Shown: positions 1 to 6,787, counted from the first letter of the stretch. The stretch: DNA of 8,939 nucleotides from Dehalococcoidales bacterium (GCA_028710655.1 JAQTTS010000074.1:1-8939); one strand, 5' to 3'. Numbers and translations: made by a program. The notes: generated from the sequence alone by a model not told the origin.

Positions 1-113
1 ACCAGGACGCCGCAATCATCGCCGAGGTTTCCAAGAACCTGGGCGAAGCCATGCCCGGGCTGGATATCAAACAAATACCCACCGAAGAACTACTGGCATC
101 CCGAGGCTGGTAA
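1..113 (+). CDS. pdxS: PdxS, pyridoxal 5'-phosphate synthase lyase subunit (3' end only)
   Basis: Only the last 36 residues are present, in the frame whose first complete codon is at base 3; the gene begins outside the window. The visible tail contains LGEAMPGLDI and ends in ERGW-like SRGW, which matches the C-terminus of PdxS (SNZ/PDX1). That enzyme builds PLP from ribose 5-phosphate, glyceraldehyde 3-phosphate and ammonia, forming a dodecameric core in the cytoplasm. The assignment is supported by pdxT starting one base after its TAA stop, the usual gene order. Catalytic lysines lie outside the window, so activity cannot be judged. Confidence comes from tail similarity plus context. Confidence 0.9.
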   Translation, partial: QDAAIIAEVSKNLGEAMPGLDIKQIPTEELLASRGW

Positions 114-114
114 G

Positions 115-699
115 ATGAGAATAGGTGTCCTTGCCATGCAGGGAGCCTTTGCCGAACACATAGCCATGCTACGCCAGTTAAAGGTAGAAGCACTGCCTGT
201 CCGTCTACCCTCGGAGTTCGATGATATAGACGGGTTAGTTATTCCAGGTGGAGAAAGTACTTCCATCGGTCGTCTGATAGCCACCTATAAGCTGGCCGAC
301 AAGGTGAAAAGGCTTGCGGAGAAAGGACTACCCATATTTGGCACCTGCGCCGGAATGATACTACTCGCCAGAGAAATCTCGGACTCCGACGTCGAGCCCC
401 TGGGACTGATGGACATCACAGTCAGGCGTAATGCCTTCGGAAGACAGAAGGATAGCTTTGAGACAGAACTGGATGTACCGGCGCTGGGAGAAAAACCCTT
501 TCTTGGCATCTTCATCCGTGCTCCATTAATCGAGAAGGTGAATGGCAAAACCGAGATACTGGCTAGGCTGAGCGACGGTACCATTGTCGCCGCCAGGCAG
601 GGCAAACTACTGGCGGCTGCTTTCCACCCCGAGCTGACCGACGATCTGAGATTTCATCAGTATTTCCTAGATATCGCTACCGAGAGCAATAAATCCTAA
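115..699 (+). CDS. pdxT: PdxT, glutaminase subunit of pyridoxal 5'-phosphate synthase
   Basis: This is a 194-residue class I glutamine amidotransferase, a normal length for PdxT. It hydrolyses glutamine and passes ammonia to PdxS. Visible motifs are the N-terminal GVLAMQGAFAEH strand and loop, PGGEST at 44-49 (oxyanion and glutamine-binding loop), the nucleophile elbow GTCAG with Cys78, and FHPELTDD carrying His171 and Glu173. Cys78, His171 and Glu173 form the complete catalytic triad. The ATG lies one base after the pdxS stop, without a clear Shine-Dalgarno, so translation is probably coupled to pdxS. The subunits are expected to be made together and to form the 12+12 complex. No odd features; the assignment is secure. 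Confidence 0.97.
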   Translation: MRIGVLAMQGAFAEHIAMLRQLKVEALPVRLPSEFDDIDGLVIPGGESTSIGRLIATYKLADKVKRLAEKGLPIFGTCAGMILLAREISDSDVEPLGLMDITVRRNAFGRQKDSFETELDVPALGEKPFLGIFIRAPLIEKVNGKTEILARLSDGTIVAARQGKLLAAAFHPELTDDLRFHQYFLDIATESNKS

Positions 700-701
700 A
701 C

Positions 702-708
702 AGGGGAA
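702..708 (+). promoter_or_regulatory. Ribosome binding site choosing the TTG start of the R3H ATPase
   Basis: AGGGGAA lies 5 bases before the TTG at 714 and 17 bases before the next in-frame ATG at 726. The spacing favours TTG. The site sits in the 14-base gap after pdxT. Confidence 0.55.
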
Positions 709-713
709 CACCT

Positions 714-2243
714 TTGCAAAAGATTATGCAAAAGGTTATCACCGATGATCTGGATGCTCTGCTCAACATCCTGCCGCCACACATTCGTCAGCCGTTATGC
801 GACCAGGGGAGCAACAGAGACCTGCTGGAAGTAGTACTTGATCTGGGCCGGCCTGCAGAAGCCCGCTTTCCGGCGCGAGAAATAGTCCTGAACCCCAAGG
901 AAATTGACGAAGCCGACCTTGATTACATCGTCTCACGTATCGGTACTTTCGGCGATGACAACCGGGCCGGAATTGAGCGCACGCTACACCGCATCTCCGC
1001 TATCCGCAACCGCAAACGGCGTATCGTCGGGCTTACCTGCCGTGTGGGTCGGGCTGTCTTCGGTACAATAAAGATTATCGAAGACCTCATCGAGACCGGC
1101 AAGGGAGTCCTCCTCTTAGGCGGTCCTGGGGTAGGCAAGACCACCATGCTCCGTGAGGTCGCCCGGGTACTCGCCGATGACTTCGGGAAGAGGGTTATCA
1201 TTGTTGATACCTCAAATGAAATCGCCGGCGACGGCGATATTCCCCACCCGGCTATCGGACACGCCCGCCGGATGCAGGTAGCTACCCCTACCAAGCAGCA
1301 CGCCGTCATGATTGAGGCGGTAGAGAACCATATGCCCGAGGTAATTGTAATTGACGAAATCGGGACCGAACTCGAGGCACAGGCAGCCCGCACTATTGCC
1401 GAGCGCGGCGTGCAGCTAATCGCCACCGCCCACGGTAACACATTAGAAAATCTAATGATGAACCCTACTCTCTGTGACCTTATCGGCGGTATCCAGTCGG
1501 TAACCCTGGGCGACGAGGAAGCCAAGCGAAGGGGTACCCAGAAATCGATCCTGGAACGCACCTCGTCACCCACCTTCGACATCGTTATTGAAATTCAGGG
1601 CTGGGACAGGGTTGCCATCCGGCCTGACGTTGGCGAGGCGGTCGACGCCATCCTACGCGGCCAGGTGCTGGATACCGAAACCCGCTGGCTGGACGAAAAG
1701 GGTGAGATCAGGATAGCAAAGCAATCCCCGACCAACACCTCGACAAGAACATTCACAGCCAGAAAACCCCCCAAGAAAAATGAGCCGGCGAAGGTCTATC
1801 TCTACGGGATAAACCGGGGGCGGCTGGAACAGATTGCCCAAGAGATGCAGTTAGAACTGGATATAGTGCAGAACCTGAGCGAGGCTAACCTTTTCATCAC
1901 TTCGAAAAACTACTTCCGTCATAAGCCACAGAAGGTGAGGGATGCCGAAGCGGCTAACCTGCCTCTCTATGTCTTAAGGAGCAATACCCCTGCCCAGATG
2001 AGGCAACTTTTGGCTGACATCTACCCGGCAGAAAATCAGGACAAATCAAATTCCTTAAAGCGTGCCTTAGGCGAGGCAGAAGAAGCGGTTACCCAGGTAA
2101 AAGACGGGGAGCAAGAAGGAATAGAACTCAGTCCGCAGAGTGCTTACATACGTCGACTGCAACATCTGATAGCAAGAAGAAACGATCTGCTCTCCCAGAG
2201 CACCGGCAAAGACCCTAACCGCAGGGTGAGGATTTACCGGTAA
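714..2243 (+). CDS. Ycf45/SpoIIIAA-like AAA ATPase with C-terminal R3H domain
   Basis: The 509-residue protein has an N-terminal region (1-130), a P-loop ATPase core, a middle domain and a C-terminal R3H domain. Walker A is GGPGVGKTT at 136-144 and Walker B is VIVIDEIG at 210-217; TAHGN at 238-242 is the expected downstream polar motif. The core resembles SpoIIIAA and secretion-type ATPases and the plastid/cyanobacterial Ycf45 family. Residues about 360-437 (from KVYLYGINRGRLEQ to LRSNTPAQ) form the family's middle domain. The end, from about 471, has R480-x3-H484 and closes with GKDPNRRVRIYR, a typical R3H nucleic-acid-binding tail. Nothing here suggests sporulation. The cellular role of the family is unknown; an ATP-driven action on single-stranded nucleic acid is inference. 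The start is TTG with a well-spaced ribosome binding site; ATG 726 is the alternative. Confidence 0.88.
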   Translation: MQKIMQKVITDDLDALLNILPPHIRQPLCDQGSNRDLLEVVLDLGRPAEARFPAREIVLNPKEIDEADLDYIVSRIGTFGDDNRAGIERTLHRISAIRNRKRRIVGLTCRVGRAVFGTIKIIEDLIETGKGVLLLGGPGVGKTTMLREVARVLADDFGKRVIIVDTSNEIAGDGDIPHPAIGHARRMQVATPTKQHAVMIEAVENHMPEVIVIDEIGTELEAQAARTIAERGVQLIATAHGNTLENLMMNPTLCDLIGGIQSVTLGDEEAKRRGTQKSILERTSSPTFDIVIEIQGWDRVAIRPDVGEAVDAILRGQVLDTETRWLDEKGEIRIAKQSPTNTSTRTFTARKPPKKNEPAKVYLYGINRGRLEQIAQEMQLELDIVQNLSEANLFITSKNYFRHKPQKVRDAEAANLPLYVLRSNTPAQMRQLLADIYPAENQDKSNSLKRALGEAEEAVTQVKDGEQEGIELSPQSAYIRRLQHLIARRNDLLSQSTGKDPNRRVRIYR

Positions 2244-2297
2244 GCGGAGAGGAAAACAGGGTGACGGGCCACCAAATAATTATAAAATGAGGTAGTT
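2244..2297. other. 54-bp gap between the R3H ATPase and tmk
   Basis: This is one of the two longest non-coding stretches on the + strand. It holds a weak GGTG/CACC inverted repeat followed by an A/T-rich run (AATAATTATAAAAT) and then the tmk ribosome binding site. There is no T-tract, so it is not an intrinsic terminator. A promoter is possible, but the -10-like TATAAA at 2281 would leave almost no leader. Confidence 0.4.
2289..2293 (+). promoter_or_regulatory. Ribosome binding site of tmk
   Basis: GAGGT lies 4 bases before the ATG at 2298 and supports that start, which also gives the canonical thymidylate kinase N-terminus MSLFITFEGGEG. Confidence 0.55.
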
Positions 2298-2924
2298 ATG
2301 TCCCTGTTCATCACCTTCGAGGGAGGAGAAGGAAGCGGCAAGAGCGTTCAGTCCAAACTACTATACCGGAGACTGTCACACCTGTCCATTCCGGCCATCC
2401 TGACCTACGAACCCGGCGGTACGCCGCTGGGCAAGAAGCTGGGACGCTGGCTGAAATGGACTGACGATGAGAATATCACACCGCTAGTCGAACTGCTGCT
2501 GTTCAACGCTGCCCGCGCCCAATCGGTAACCGAGATAATCCTACCCGGCCTGAAAAAGGGTAAAGTTGTTATCAGCGACCGCTATGTCGACTCTACCACA
2601 GTATATCAGGGATATGGACGGGGAATAGATATAACAACCGTCAAGGCTACCAATAACGCCGCCACTCAAGGGCTTCAACCAGAACTGACCATCCTTCTCG
2701 ACATGCCCACCGAATTAGGACTTACCCGCAAGAAGGGCAGCCAGCGAGACCGCTTCGAACAGGAAGAGCTAGCCTTTCACTACAGGATAAGGGAGGGCTA
2801 CCTCAAGCTGGCCGCCGATGAACCTGAACGCTGGCTGGTCGTAGACGCCACACAGAGCAAGGAGAAGGTGGCCGGGGCTATCTGGCGACGGGTAAGCCAA
2901 CTGCTGGGCAGAGAGAGTGACTGA
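2298..2924 (+). CDS. tmk: Thymidylate kinase (dTMP kinase)
   Basis: At 208 residues this is the normal bacterial size. It phosphorylates dTMP to dTDP with ATP in the cytoplasm, feeding DNA synthesis. The P-loop GGEGSGKS is at 9-16, the EPGGT substrate loop at 38-42, the DRY motif (Asp94-Arg95-Tyr96) is followed by the VYQGYGRG helix at 102-109, and a basic LID runs around 144-154 (TRKKGSQRDRFE). Basic residues in the LID rather than the P-loop are the layout of the bacterial type II enzyme. One small deviation is Tyr37 where many bacterial enzymes have Arg before EPGG; I cannot say whether this matters. The 3' end overlaps mnmA by 8 bases, indicating coupled translation. The assignment is secure. 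Confidence 0.96.
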   Translation: MSLFITFEGGEGSGKSVQSKLLYRRLSHLSIPAILTYEPGGTPLGKKLGRWLKWTDDENITPLVELLLFNAARAQSVTEIILPGLKKGKVVISDRYVDSTTVYQGYGRGIDITTVKATNNAATQGLQPELTILLDMPTELGLTRKKGSQRDRFEQEELAFHYRIREGYLKLAADEPERWLVVDATQSKEKVAGAIWRRVSQLLGRESD

Positions 2925-3996
2925 AACAAAGATATCCGGGAAGCGAGTGGTTGTGGCGATGAGCGGCGGAGTGGACTCTCTAATGGCAGCCGCCCTGCTC
3001 AGTGATGCCGGCAATGAAATAAGCGGCGTTTATTTGAAGCTATGGAAAGGCCCCGATCAGGAAAAAAATATCGACGCCCTCAGAGATAACTGCCAGCGGC
3101 TGACAATCCCGCTCCGGATAATCGGTCTGGAAGAAGAGTTCCGGAAGCTTATAATCGAACACTTCTGTCTGGAGTACAACCAAGGCCGGACACCAAACCC
3201 TTGTACTATCTGCAACCAAAGAATAAAGTTCGGACTGCTGCTCGACAGGATACTGGAAACGGGAGCCGACTATCTGGCTACCGGCCACTACGCCCGTATC
3301 GAGTCCTCTGGGGAAGGATATCATCTCCTCGAAGGGGCAGACCCGACCAAAGACCAGTCCTATTTCCTCTATCGGCTCGGGCAACGGGAACTGAAGCACC
3401 TGCTCTTTCCTCTGGGTAGCCTCCACAAATCAGAGGTTAGACAGATGGCCGCCCGGCGCGGCCTAGCTGCTAACAGCCCACGGGAGAGCCAGGACATCTG
3501 CTTCATCCCGGGCAATGACTATCGCCTGTTTTTGACCGGGCATATCACCACAAAACCCGGGGATATCACCGACACTGAGGGTAACGTTCTGGGCAGACAC
3601 AACGGCATGGCCCTCTACACAGTAGGGCAAAGACAGGGACTGGGCTTAAGCTCAAAGGAACGGCTTTATGTGCTCAAGCTTGATTCAAACACCAACAGGG
3701 TAATAGTCGGCACCAGGAACCAGCTGTTAGGCAACAGGCTTAATGCCAGCAGGCTAAGCTGGATCAGGGGAATACCACTACAAGGGACAAGCAAAATAAC
3801 GGCCAAAATCCGCTACGGGTCAGCCAGGGCAGCCGCAAAGTTATACTTAAAGGGTGATTCCGCCAAGGTCGTCTTCAATAATCCCCAGAGCGCAATTACC
3901 CCGGGACAGGACGTCGTTTTCTACCAAGGCAGTGAGGTGCTGGGCGGGGGTATAATAGAAGGAGAGGAAAACAAAGAGAGTGAAATCCAGCTCTAA
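2917..3996 (+). CDS. mnmA: tRNA-specific 2-thiouridylase MnmA
   Basis: The 359-residue protein is the usual MnmA length. It adenylates C2 of U34 in tRNA-Lys, -Glu and -Gln and inserts sulfur to give s2U34. The PP-loop SGGVDS is at 16-21. RTPNPCTICNQRIKF (91-105) carries Cys96 and Cys99; Cys99 matches the first catalytic cysteine. ATGHYARI (121-128) and the tRNA-binding KDQSYFL (145-151) follow. SQDICFIPG (191-199) holds Cys195, the second catalytic cysteine. TVGQRQGLG (235-243) opens the central domain and the C-terminal beta-barrel is complete. The GTG start at 2917 overlaps the tmk end by 8 bases; the next in-frame ATG would cut into the PP-loop region, so GTG is preferred. The gene is expected to be co-translated with tmk. 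Sulfur donors are not encoded nearby. Confidence 0.96.
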   Translation: MTETKISGKRVVVAMSGGVDSLMAAALLSDAGNEISGVYLKLWKGPDQEKNIDALRDNCQRLTIPLRIIGLEEEFRKLIIEHFCLEYNQGRTPNPCTICNQRIKFGLLLDRILETGADYLATGHYARIESSGEGYHLLEGADPTKDQSYFLYRLGQRELKHLLFPLGSLHKSEVRQMAARRGLAANSPRESQDICFIPGNDYRLFLTGHITTKPGDITDTEGNVLGRHNGMALYTVGQRQGLGLSSKERLYVLKLDSNTNRVIVGTRNQLLGNRLNASRLSWIRGIPLQGTSKITAKIRYGSARAAAKLYLKGDSAKVVFNNPQSAITPGQDVVFYQGSEVLGGGIIEGEENKESEIQL

Positions 3997-4615
3997 TAAA
4001 CCATCCTTTATTGAGGAAGAACGTCTCAGGGCTAACGGCTATCAACTTGTTGCCGGCGTTGATGAAGCCGGCCGGGGTGCCCTGGCCGGGCCGGTAGCCG
4101 CCGCCGCCGTCATACTACCCGCCAGGATAGATACTCCCTGGCAGGATGAAATAAGAGACTCCAAGCTGCTAAGCCCGACCCGAAGGGAGTACCTCTTTCA
4201 GCACATCAGGGAGACTGCTATCACAGCAGGCATCGGGCTGGTGCCATCGGAGACGATTGACGCCCAAGGCATAGTCAAGGCGACGAAAATCGCCATGAAA
4301 ATGGCTATCGAGCAACTCGCACCAGCGCCCGACTATCTTATTATCGACTATCTAATCCTCCCCGAGGTACTCCTGCCGCAAAAAGGAATCACCAATGGCG
4401 ACCGGCTTTGCTTCTCCATTGCCTGCGCCTCCATCATCGCCAAAGTGGCCCGTGACCGTTTTATGATTCAACTGGACAATACCTACCCCGGCTACGGGCT
4501 AGCCAGACACAAGGGCTACGGGACAAGAGAACACCTTTTCCGACTGAGCCAGATGGGAACCTGCCCGATTCACCGCCACTCCTTCAGACCGGTCAGGCAG
4601 GTAAGCGAACCATGA
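3980..4615 (+). CDS. rnhB: Ribonuclease HII
   Basis: The 211-residue protein cleaves RNA in RNA-DNA hybrids and removes misincorporated ribonucleotides from DNA, using divalent metal ions. The acidic active site is intact: GVDEAGRG (26-33) gives Asp28 and Glu29, IIDY gives Asp123, and NGDRLCFSIACASIIAKV gives Asp141. DSKLLS (60-65) and GYGTREH (179-185) are further family signatures. The GTG start overlaps mnmA by 17 bases; a purine-rich GGAGAGG at 3961-3967 may help but lies rather far upstream. The few residues before the conserved core fit a real N-terminus. It shares an ATGA stop-start junction with yraN. Pairing of rnhB with yraN is common in bacteria. Confidence 0.96.
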   Translation: MKSSSNKPSFIEEERLRANGYQLVAGVDEAGRGALAGPVAAAAVILPARIDTPWQDEIRDSKLLSPTRREYLFQHIRETAITAGIGLVPSETIDAQGIVKATKIAMKMAIEQLAPAPDYLIIDYLILPEVLLPQKGITNGDRLCFSIACASIIAKVARDRFMIQLDNTYPGYGLARHKGYGTREHLFRLSQMGTCPIHRHSFRPVRQVSEP

Positions 4616-4977
4616 AACGCCGAGATACCGGTATCCTGGGTGAAAGAATAGCCCTTGGCTTCCTGAAGAAACGCGGCTATCACATTCTGGAGACCAACTA
4701 CCGCTGTCCGCGAGGGGAGATTGACATTATCGCCAGGCATCAGGACTACCTCGCCTTTATCGAAGTAAGAACGAAAAGAAGCCTCGACTTCGGCAGTCCG
4801 GAGGAATCAATCACCCCAGTTAAGAAGGAAAGGTTGATAACAACCGCTCTTCACTACCGGCAAAGCCACCGTAATCTACCTCTGCTATGGCGTATTGATA
4901 TCGTAGCGATAGAGCTGGATGAAAAAAGCAGGCCGTCCCGCATTGAGCTTATTGACAATGCAGTGGGTGAAGACTAA
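4612..4977 (+). CDS. yraN: YraN/UPF0102 family nuclease-fold protein
   Basis: The 121-residue protein has the typical UPF0102 size and pattern. GERIALGFLKKRGY (10-23) is the N-terminal helix. RCPRGEIDIIAR (31-42) supplies Glu36 and Asp38, and FIEVRTK (49-55) supplies Glu51 in the E-V-R/K element of a restriction-endonuclease-like core. The family is annotated as putative nucleases; its role in most bacteria is not settled, and a Holliday-junction or DNA-repair link is inferred from the fold. The ATG overlaps the rnhB stop as ATGA, and a weak AGGT lies 9 bases before the start. Family membership is secure, function is not. Confidence 0.92.
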   Translation: MKRRDTGILGERIALGFLKKRGYHILETNYRCPRGEIDIIARHQDYLAFIEVRTKRSLDFGSPEESITPVKKERLITTALHYRQSHRNLPLLWRIDIVAIELDEKSRPSRIELIDNAVGED

Positions 4978-4987
4978 GGCATATCTC

Positions 4988-5017
4988 TTTACCACCTGCT
5001 CCCAATTATGTTAGAAT
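4988..5017 (+). promoter_or_regulatory. Weak candidate sigma70-type promoter before thiD2-thiE
   Basis: In the 49-bp gap after yraN, TTTACC at 4988-4993 is followed after 18 bases by TAGAAT at 5012-5017, four and five matches out of six to the -35 and -10 consensus. Transcription would begin near 5024, giving a very short or absent leader before the possible starts at 5027, 5033 and 5039. It could be chance; the operon may simply read through. Confidence 0.25.
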
Positions 5018-5026
5018 TAGCCGCCA

Positions 5027-6112
5027 GTGACGATGAATATGACCCCAACAAAAACTCTGCCACAACAGATACTACGTATTATCGACGTCAACCTGAACCG
5101 TGCCAGTGAGGGACTCCGGGTCATCGAAGACATAGCCCGCCTGGTTCTTAACGATGCTGCTATAAGCGGGCAGATAAAAGCGATGCGCCACAGGACGGTC
5201 GAAGGTGACCTGGCACTTAACAAACAGCTCGTCGGAGCCAGAGACGCCAGGGGCGATGTAGGTATCAACCTGGAAGTGCCGGGACAGGCAGAAGAGAAAG
5301 ATCTGCCGCTGGTGCTGGTGGCTAATTCAAGGAGGGTTCAGGAATCGTTACGAACCATAGAGGAGCTTACCCGGACCAGCGGAATCTACCTCGGGTTAGA
5401 CCCGGAGAGCTTCAAGCAGTCCCGGTTCGAGCTTTACACGATAGAACAAGAGATATTCTCCCGACTGCTGCGGCAGGATAAAGCAAGACTTATCCGCGGG
5501 CTCTGCGCCATTATTGACACCCAGGCCCTCAAAGGGCGCCCCCACTACGAAGTGGCCAAGCAGTTAATTCACGGTGGGGCCAAGATTGTTCAACTAAGGG
5601 ACAAAATCCTGACTAAAAAGGAGCTTGTGTCTGTCGCTATTAAACTTAAAGAGCTATGCGCCGGGCACGACGTGCTCTTTATCATTAATGACCACCTGGA
5701 TATCGCTTTAGCCAGCGACGCCGATGGGCTACACCTGGGGCAGAACGATCTACCCATCCGGGTAGCCCGCCAGTTGCTGCCGATGGATAAAATTCTAGGC
5801 TGTTCGATAAACACTCTGGAGCAGGCAATCACCGCCGAAGCGGACGGAGCCGACTATATCGGGGTCGGGTCCATCTACCCGACCTCATCAAAAGAAGCGG
5901 CGGTTATCGTTGAACCGGAAAGGCTGCGGCAGGTGAGACAGGCAGTAGGCCTACCGATAGTAGCCATCGGCGGCATCAACGAAGATAACGCGGCTGAGGT
6001 GATTTCTGCCGGCGCCGACGCGATAGCCGTAATCAGCGCTATACTCAAGACGGAATCCCCGGAAAAAGCAGCCCGGCAAATAGTAGCCCGCATCGAGGGA
6101 GTAAATGGCTAG
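5027..6112 (+). CDS. thiE: ThiD2-ThiE fusion: HMP-P kinase and thiamine phosphate synthase
   Basis: The 361-residue protein is much longer than ThiE alone (about 210). Residues about 12-145 match the ThiD2 domain (IIDVNLNRASEGLRVIEDIARL, ANSRRVQESLRTIEE), a non-canonical kinase family reported to phosphorylate HMP-phosphate to HMP-pyrophosphate. Residues about 153-361 are a complete ThiE TIM barrel: VQLRDK (188-193), INDH (220-223), DGLHLGQND (233-241), GSIYPTSSK (281-289), AIGGI (313-317) and VISAI (335-339). ThiE joins HMP-PP with the thiazole phosphate to make thiamine phosphate, releasing pyrophosphate. The fusion would pass HMP-PP directly between successive steps. The start is uncertain: GTG 5027, ATG 5033 and ATG 5039 are all in frame and none has a clear ribosome binding site. 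The 3' end overlaps the next gene by 8 bases. Confidence 0.92.
   Translation: MTMNMTPTKTLPQQILRIIDVNLNRASEGLRVIEDIARLVLNDAAISGQIKAMRHRTVEGDLALNKQLVGARDARGDVGINLEVPGQAEEKDLPLVLVANSRRVQESLRTIEELTRTSGIYLGLDPESFKQSRFELYTIEQEIFSRLLRQDKARLIRGLCAIIDTQALKGRPHYEVAKQLIHGGAKIVQLRDKILTKKELVSVAIKLKELCAGHDVLFIINDHLDIALASDADGLHLGQNDLPIRVARQLLPMDKILGCSINTLEQAITAEADGADYIGVGSIYPTSSKEAAVIVEPERLRQVRQAVGLPIVAIGGINEDNAAEVISAGADAIAVISAILKTESPEKAARQIVARIEGVNG
6095..6100 (+). promoter_or_regulatory. Ribosome binding site of the translin-family gene
   Basis: GAGGGA inside the end of thiE lies 4 bases before the ATG at 6105 and supports that start despite the 8-base overlap. Confidence 0.5.
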
Positions 6113-6764
6113 AATCAGACTGACCGATAACCTGGATACAATCGCCGAGCAAATTCGGCAGAGCTTCACGGCCAAAGATGCCGCCAGGGAAAAATTACTG
6201 CCCCTCTGCCGCGAAGTAATTCGCTATTCCTCAACCGCTATCCGCACTCTGCACCGTCAGGAGTTTGACCAGGCTAAGGAGATACTTGACTCAGCGGCCA
6301 GGCTGCTTGCCGAGGCCAAACTGGCAACCAATCAGAATAGCGAGCTCAGCAACACCGGCTTTTTCCGGGATGCCCAGAAGGAATTTGCCGAAGCCGCCAT
6401 CACCCTTGCCCTGGTGACCGGAAAACAGGTTCCCAATCCCGATGAATTGGATACGGAATTCGCTGCCTACCTTAACGGAATGGGTGAAGCCGTTGGAGAG
6501 CTAAGACGCTTTATACTGGATGGTATAAGAAGGGAGGATTTATCACGTGGTGAGGAGTTATTGGAAGCCATGGATGATATCTACAATGTTCTGGTCACCA
6601 TGGACTTCCCCGATGCGATCACCGCCGGACTGCGCCGCACTACCGATATGGTACGCGGCGTCCTGGAAAAGACGCGCAGTGACCTGACCATGGTAATGAG
6701 ACAGAACAAAGTTGAGGCAAAGTTGAAAATATTTGGGGAGAACCTCAAAGAGCGTAAACACTAA
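6105..6764 (+). CDS. Translin-family RNA-binding protein
   Basis: The 219-residue, mostly helical, charged protein has no signal peptide or membrane segment. The pattern is that of translin/TRAX and the archaeal COG2178 group: REKLLPLCREVIRYS (28-42), a helix with AIRTLHRQEF, then KEFAEA with Glu93 and Glu96, followed by the YLNGMGEAVGELRR helix (122-135) and TMDFPDAITAGLRR (165-178). Eukaryotic translin and TRAX form an octameric shell (C3PO) that binds and cleaves RNA, with TRAX supplying acidic residues in a comparable E-x-x-E helix. Here Glu93/Glu96 sit at that position, so RNase activity is possible but unproven. Some homologues carry a misleading haloacid dehalogenase label; no HAD motif (DxDxT) is visible. 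The ATG overlaps thiE, so it is likely in the same transcript. Confidence 0.8.
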   Translation: MARIRLTDNLDTIAEQIRQSFTAKDAAREKLLPLCREVIRYSSTAIRTLHRQEFDQAKEILDSAARLLAEAKLATNQNSELSNTGFFRDAQKEFAEAAITLALVTGKQVPNPDELDTEFAAYLNGMGEAVGELRRFILDGIRREDLSRGEELLEAMDDIYNVLVTMDFPDAITAGLRRTTDMVRGVLEKTRSDLTMVMRQNKVEAKLKIFGENLKERKH

Positions 6765-6772
6765 TTTCAAGA

Positions 6773-6778
6773 GAGGAG
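6773..6778 (+). promoter_or_regulatory. Ribosome binding site of hppA
   Basis: GAGGAG, within the longer purine run GAGAGGAGA, lies 9 bases before the ATG at 6788 in the 23-bp gap after the translin gene. It is the strongest site in the window and fits a highly expressed membrane protein. Confidence 0.65.
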
Positions 6779-6787
6779 ATTTGGTCA

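Noticed and set aside
923..1582. Long minus-strand open frame (219 codons) opposite the R3H ATPase
   Set aside because: It lies wholly opposite a gene with clear Walker and R3H motifs, and its translation is Ser/Arg/Pro-rich with no recognisable domain; it is a codon-usage shadow.
2257..2287. GGTG/CACC inverted repeat followed by an A/T-rich run before tmk as terminator or promoter
   Set aside because: The stem is only 4 bp with no T-tract, and the TATAAA-like element sits so close to the tmk ribosome binding site that a functional -10 is unlikely.
4064..4110. G/C-rich palindromic stretch in rnhB
   Set aside because: It is the coding sequence of the conserved GRGALAGPVAAAAV segment; the symmetry comes from Gly/Ala/Pro codons.
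5329..5336. AAGGAGGG, a strong Shine-Dalgarno-like string inside thiD2-thiE
   Set aside because: No ATG, GTG or TTG follows at a suitable distance in the ThiE frame; it is explained by the codons for Ser-Arg-Arg.
6532..6537. GGGAGG inside the translin gene as an internal translation start
   Set aside because: No suitable start follows in the gene's frame and conserved translin sequence runs through on both sides.
6723..6765. TTGAAA as a -35 element for a separate hppA promoter
   Set aside because: No acceptable -10 lies 16-18 bases downstream; the nearest A/T-rich hexamer is about 26 bases away.
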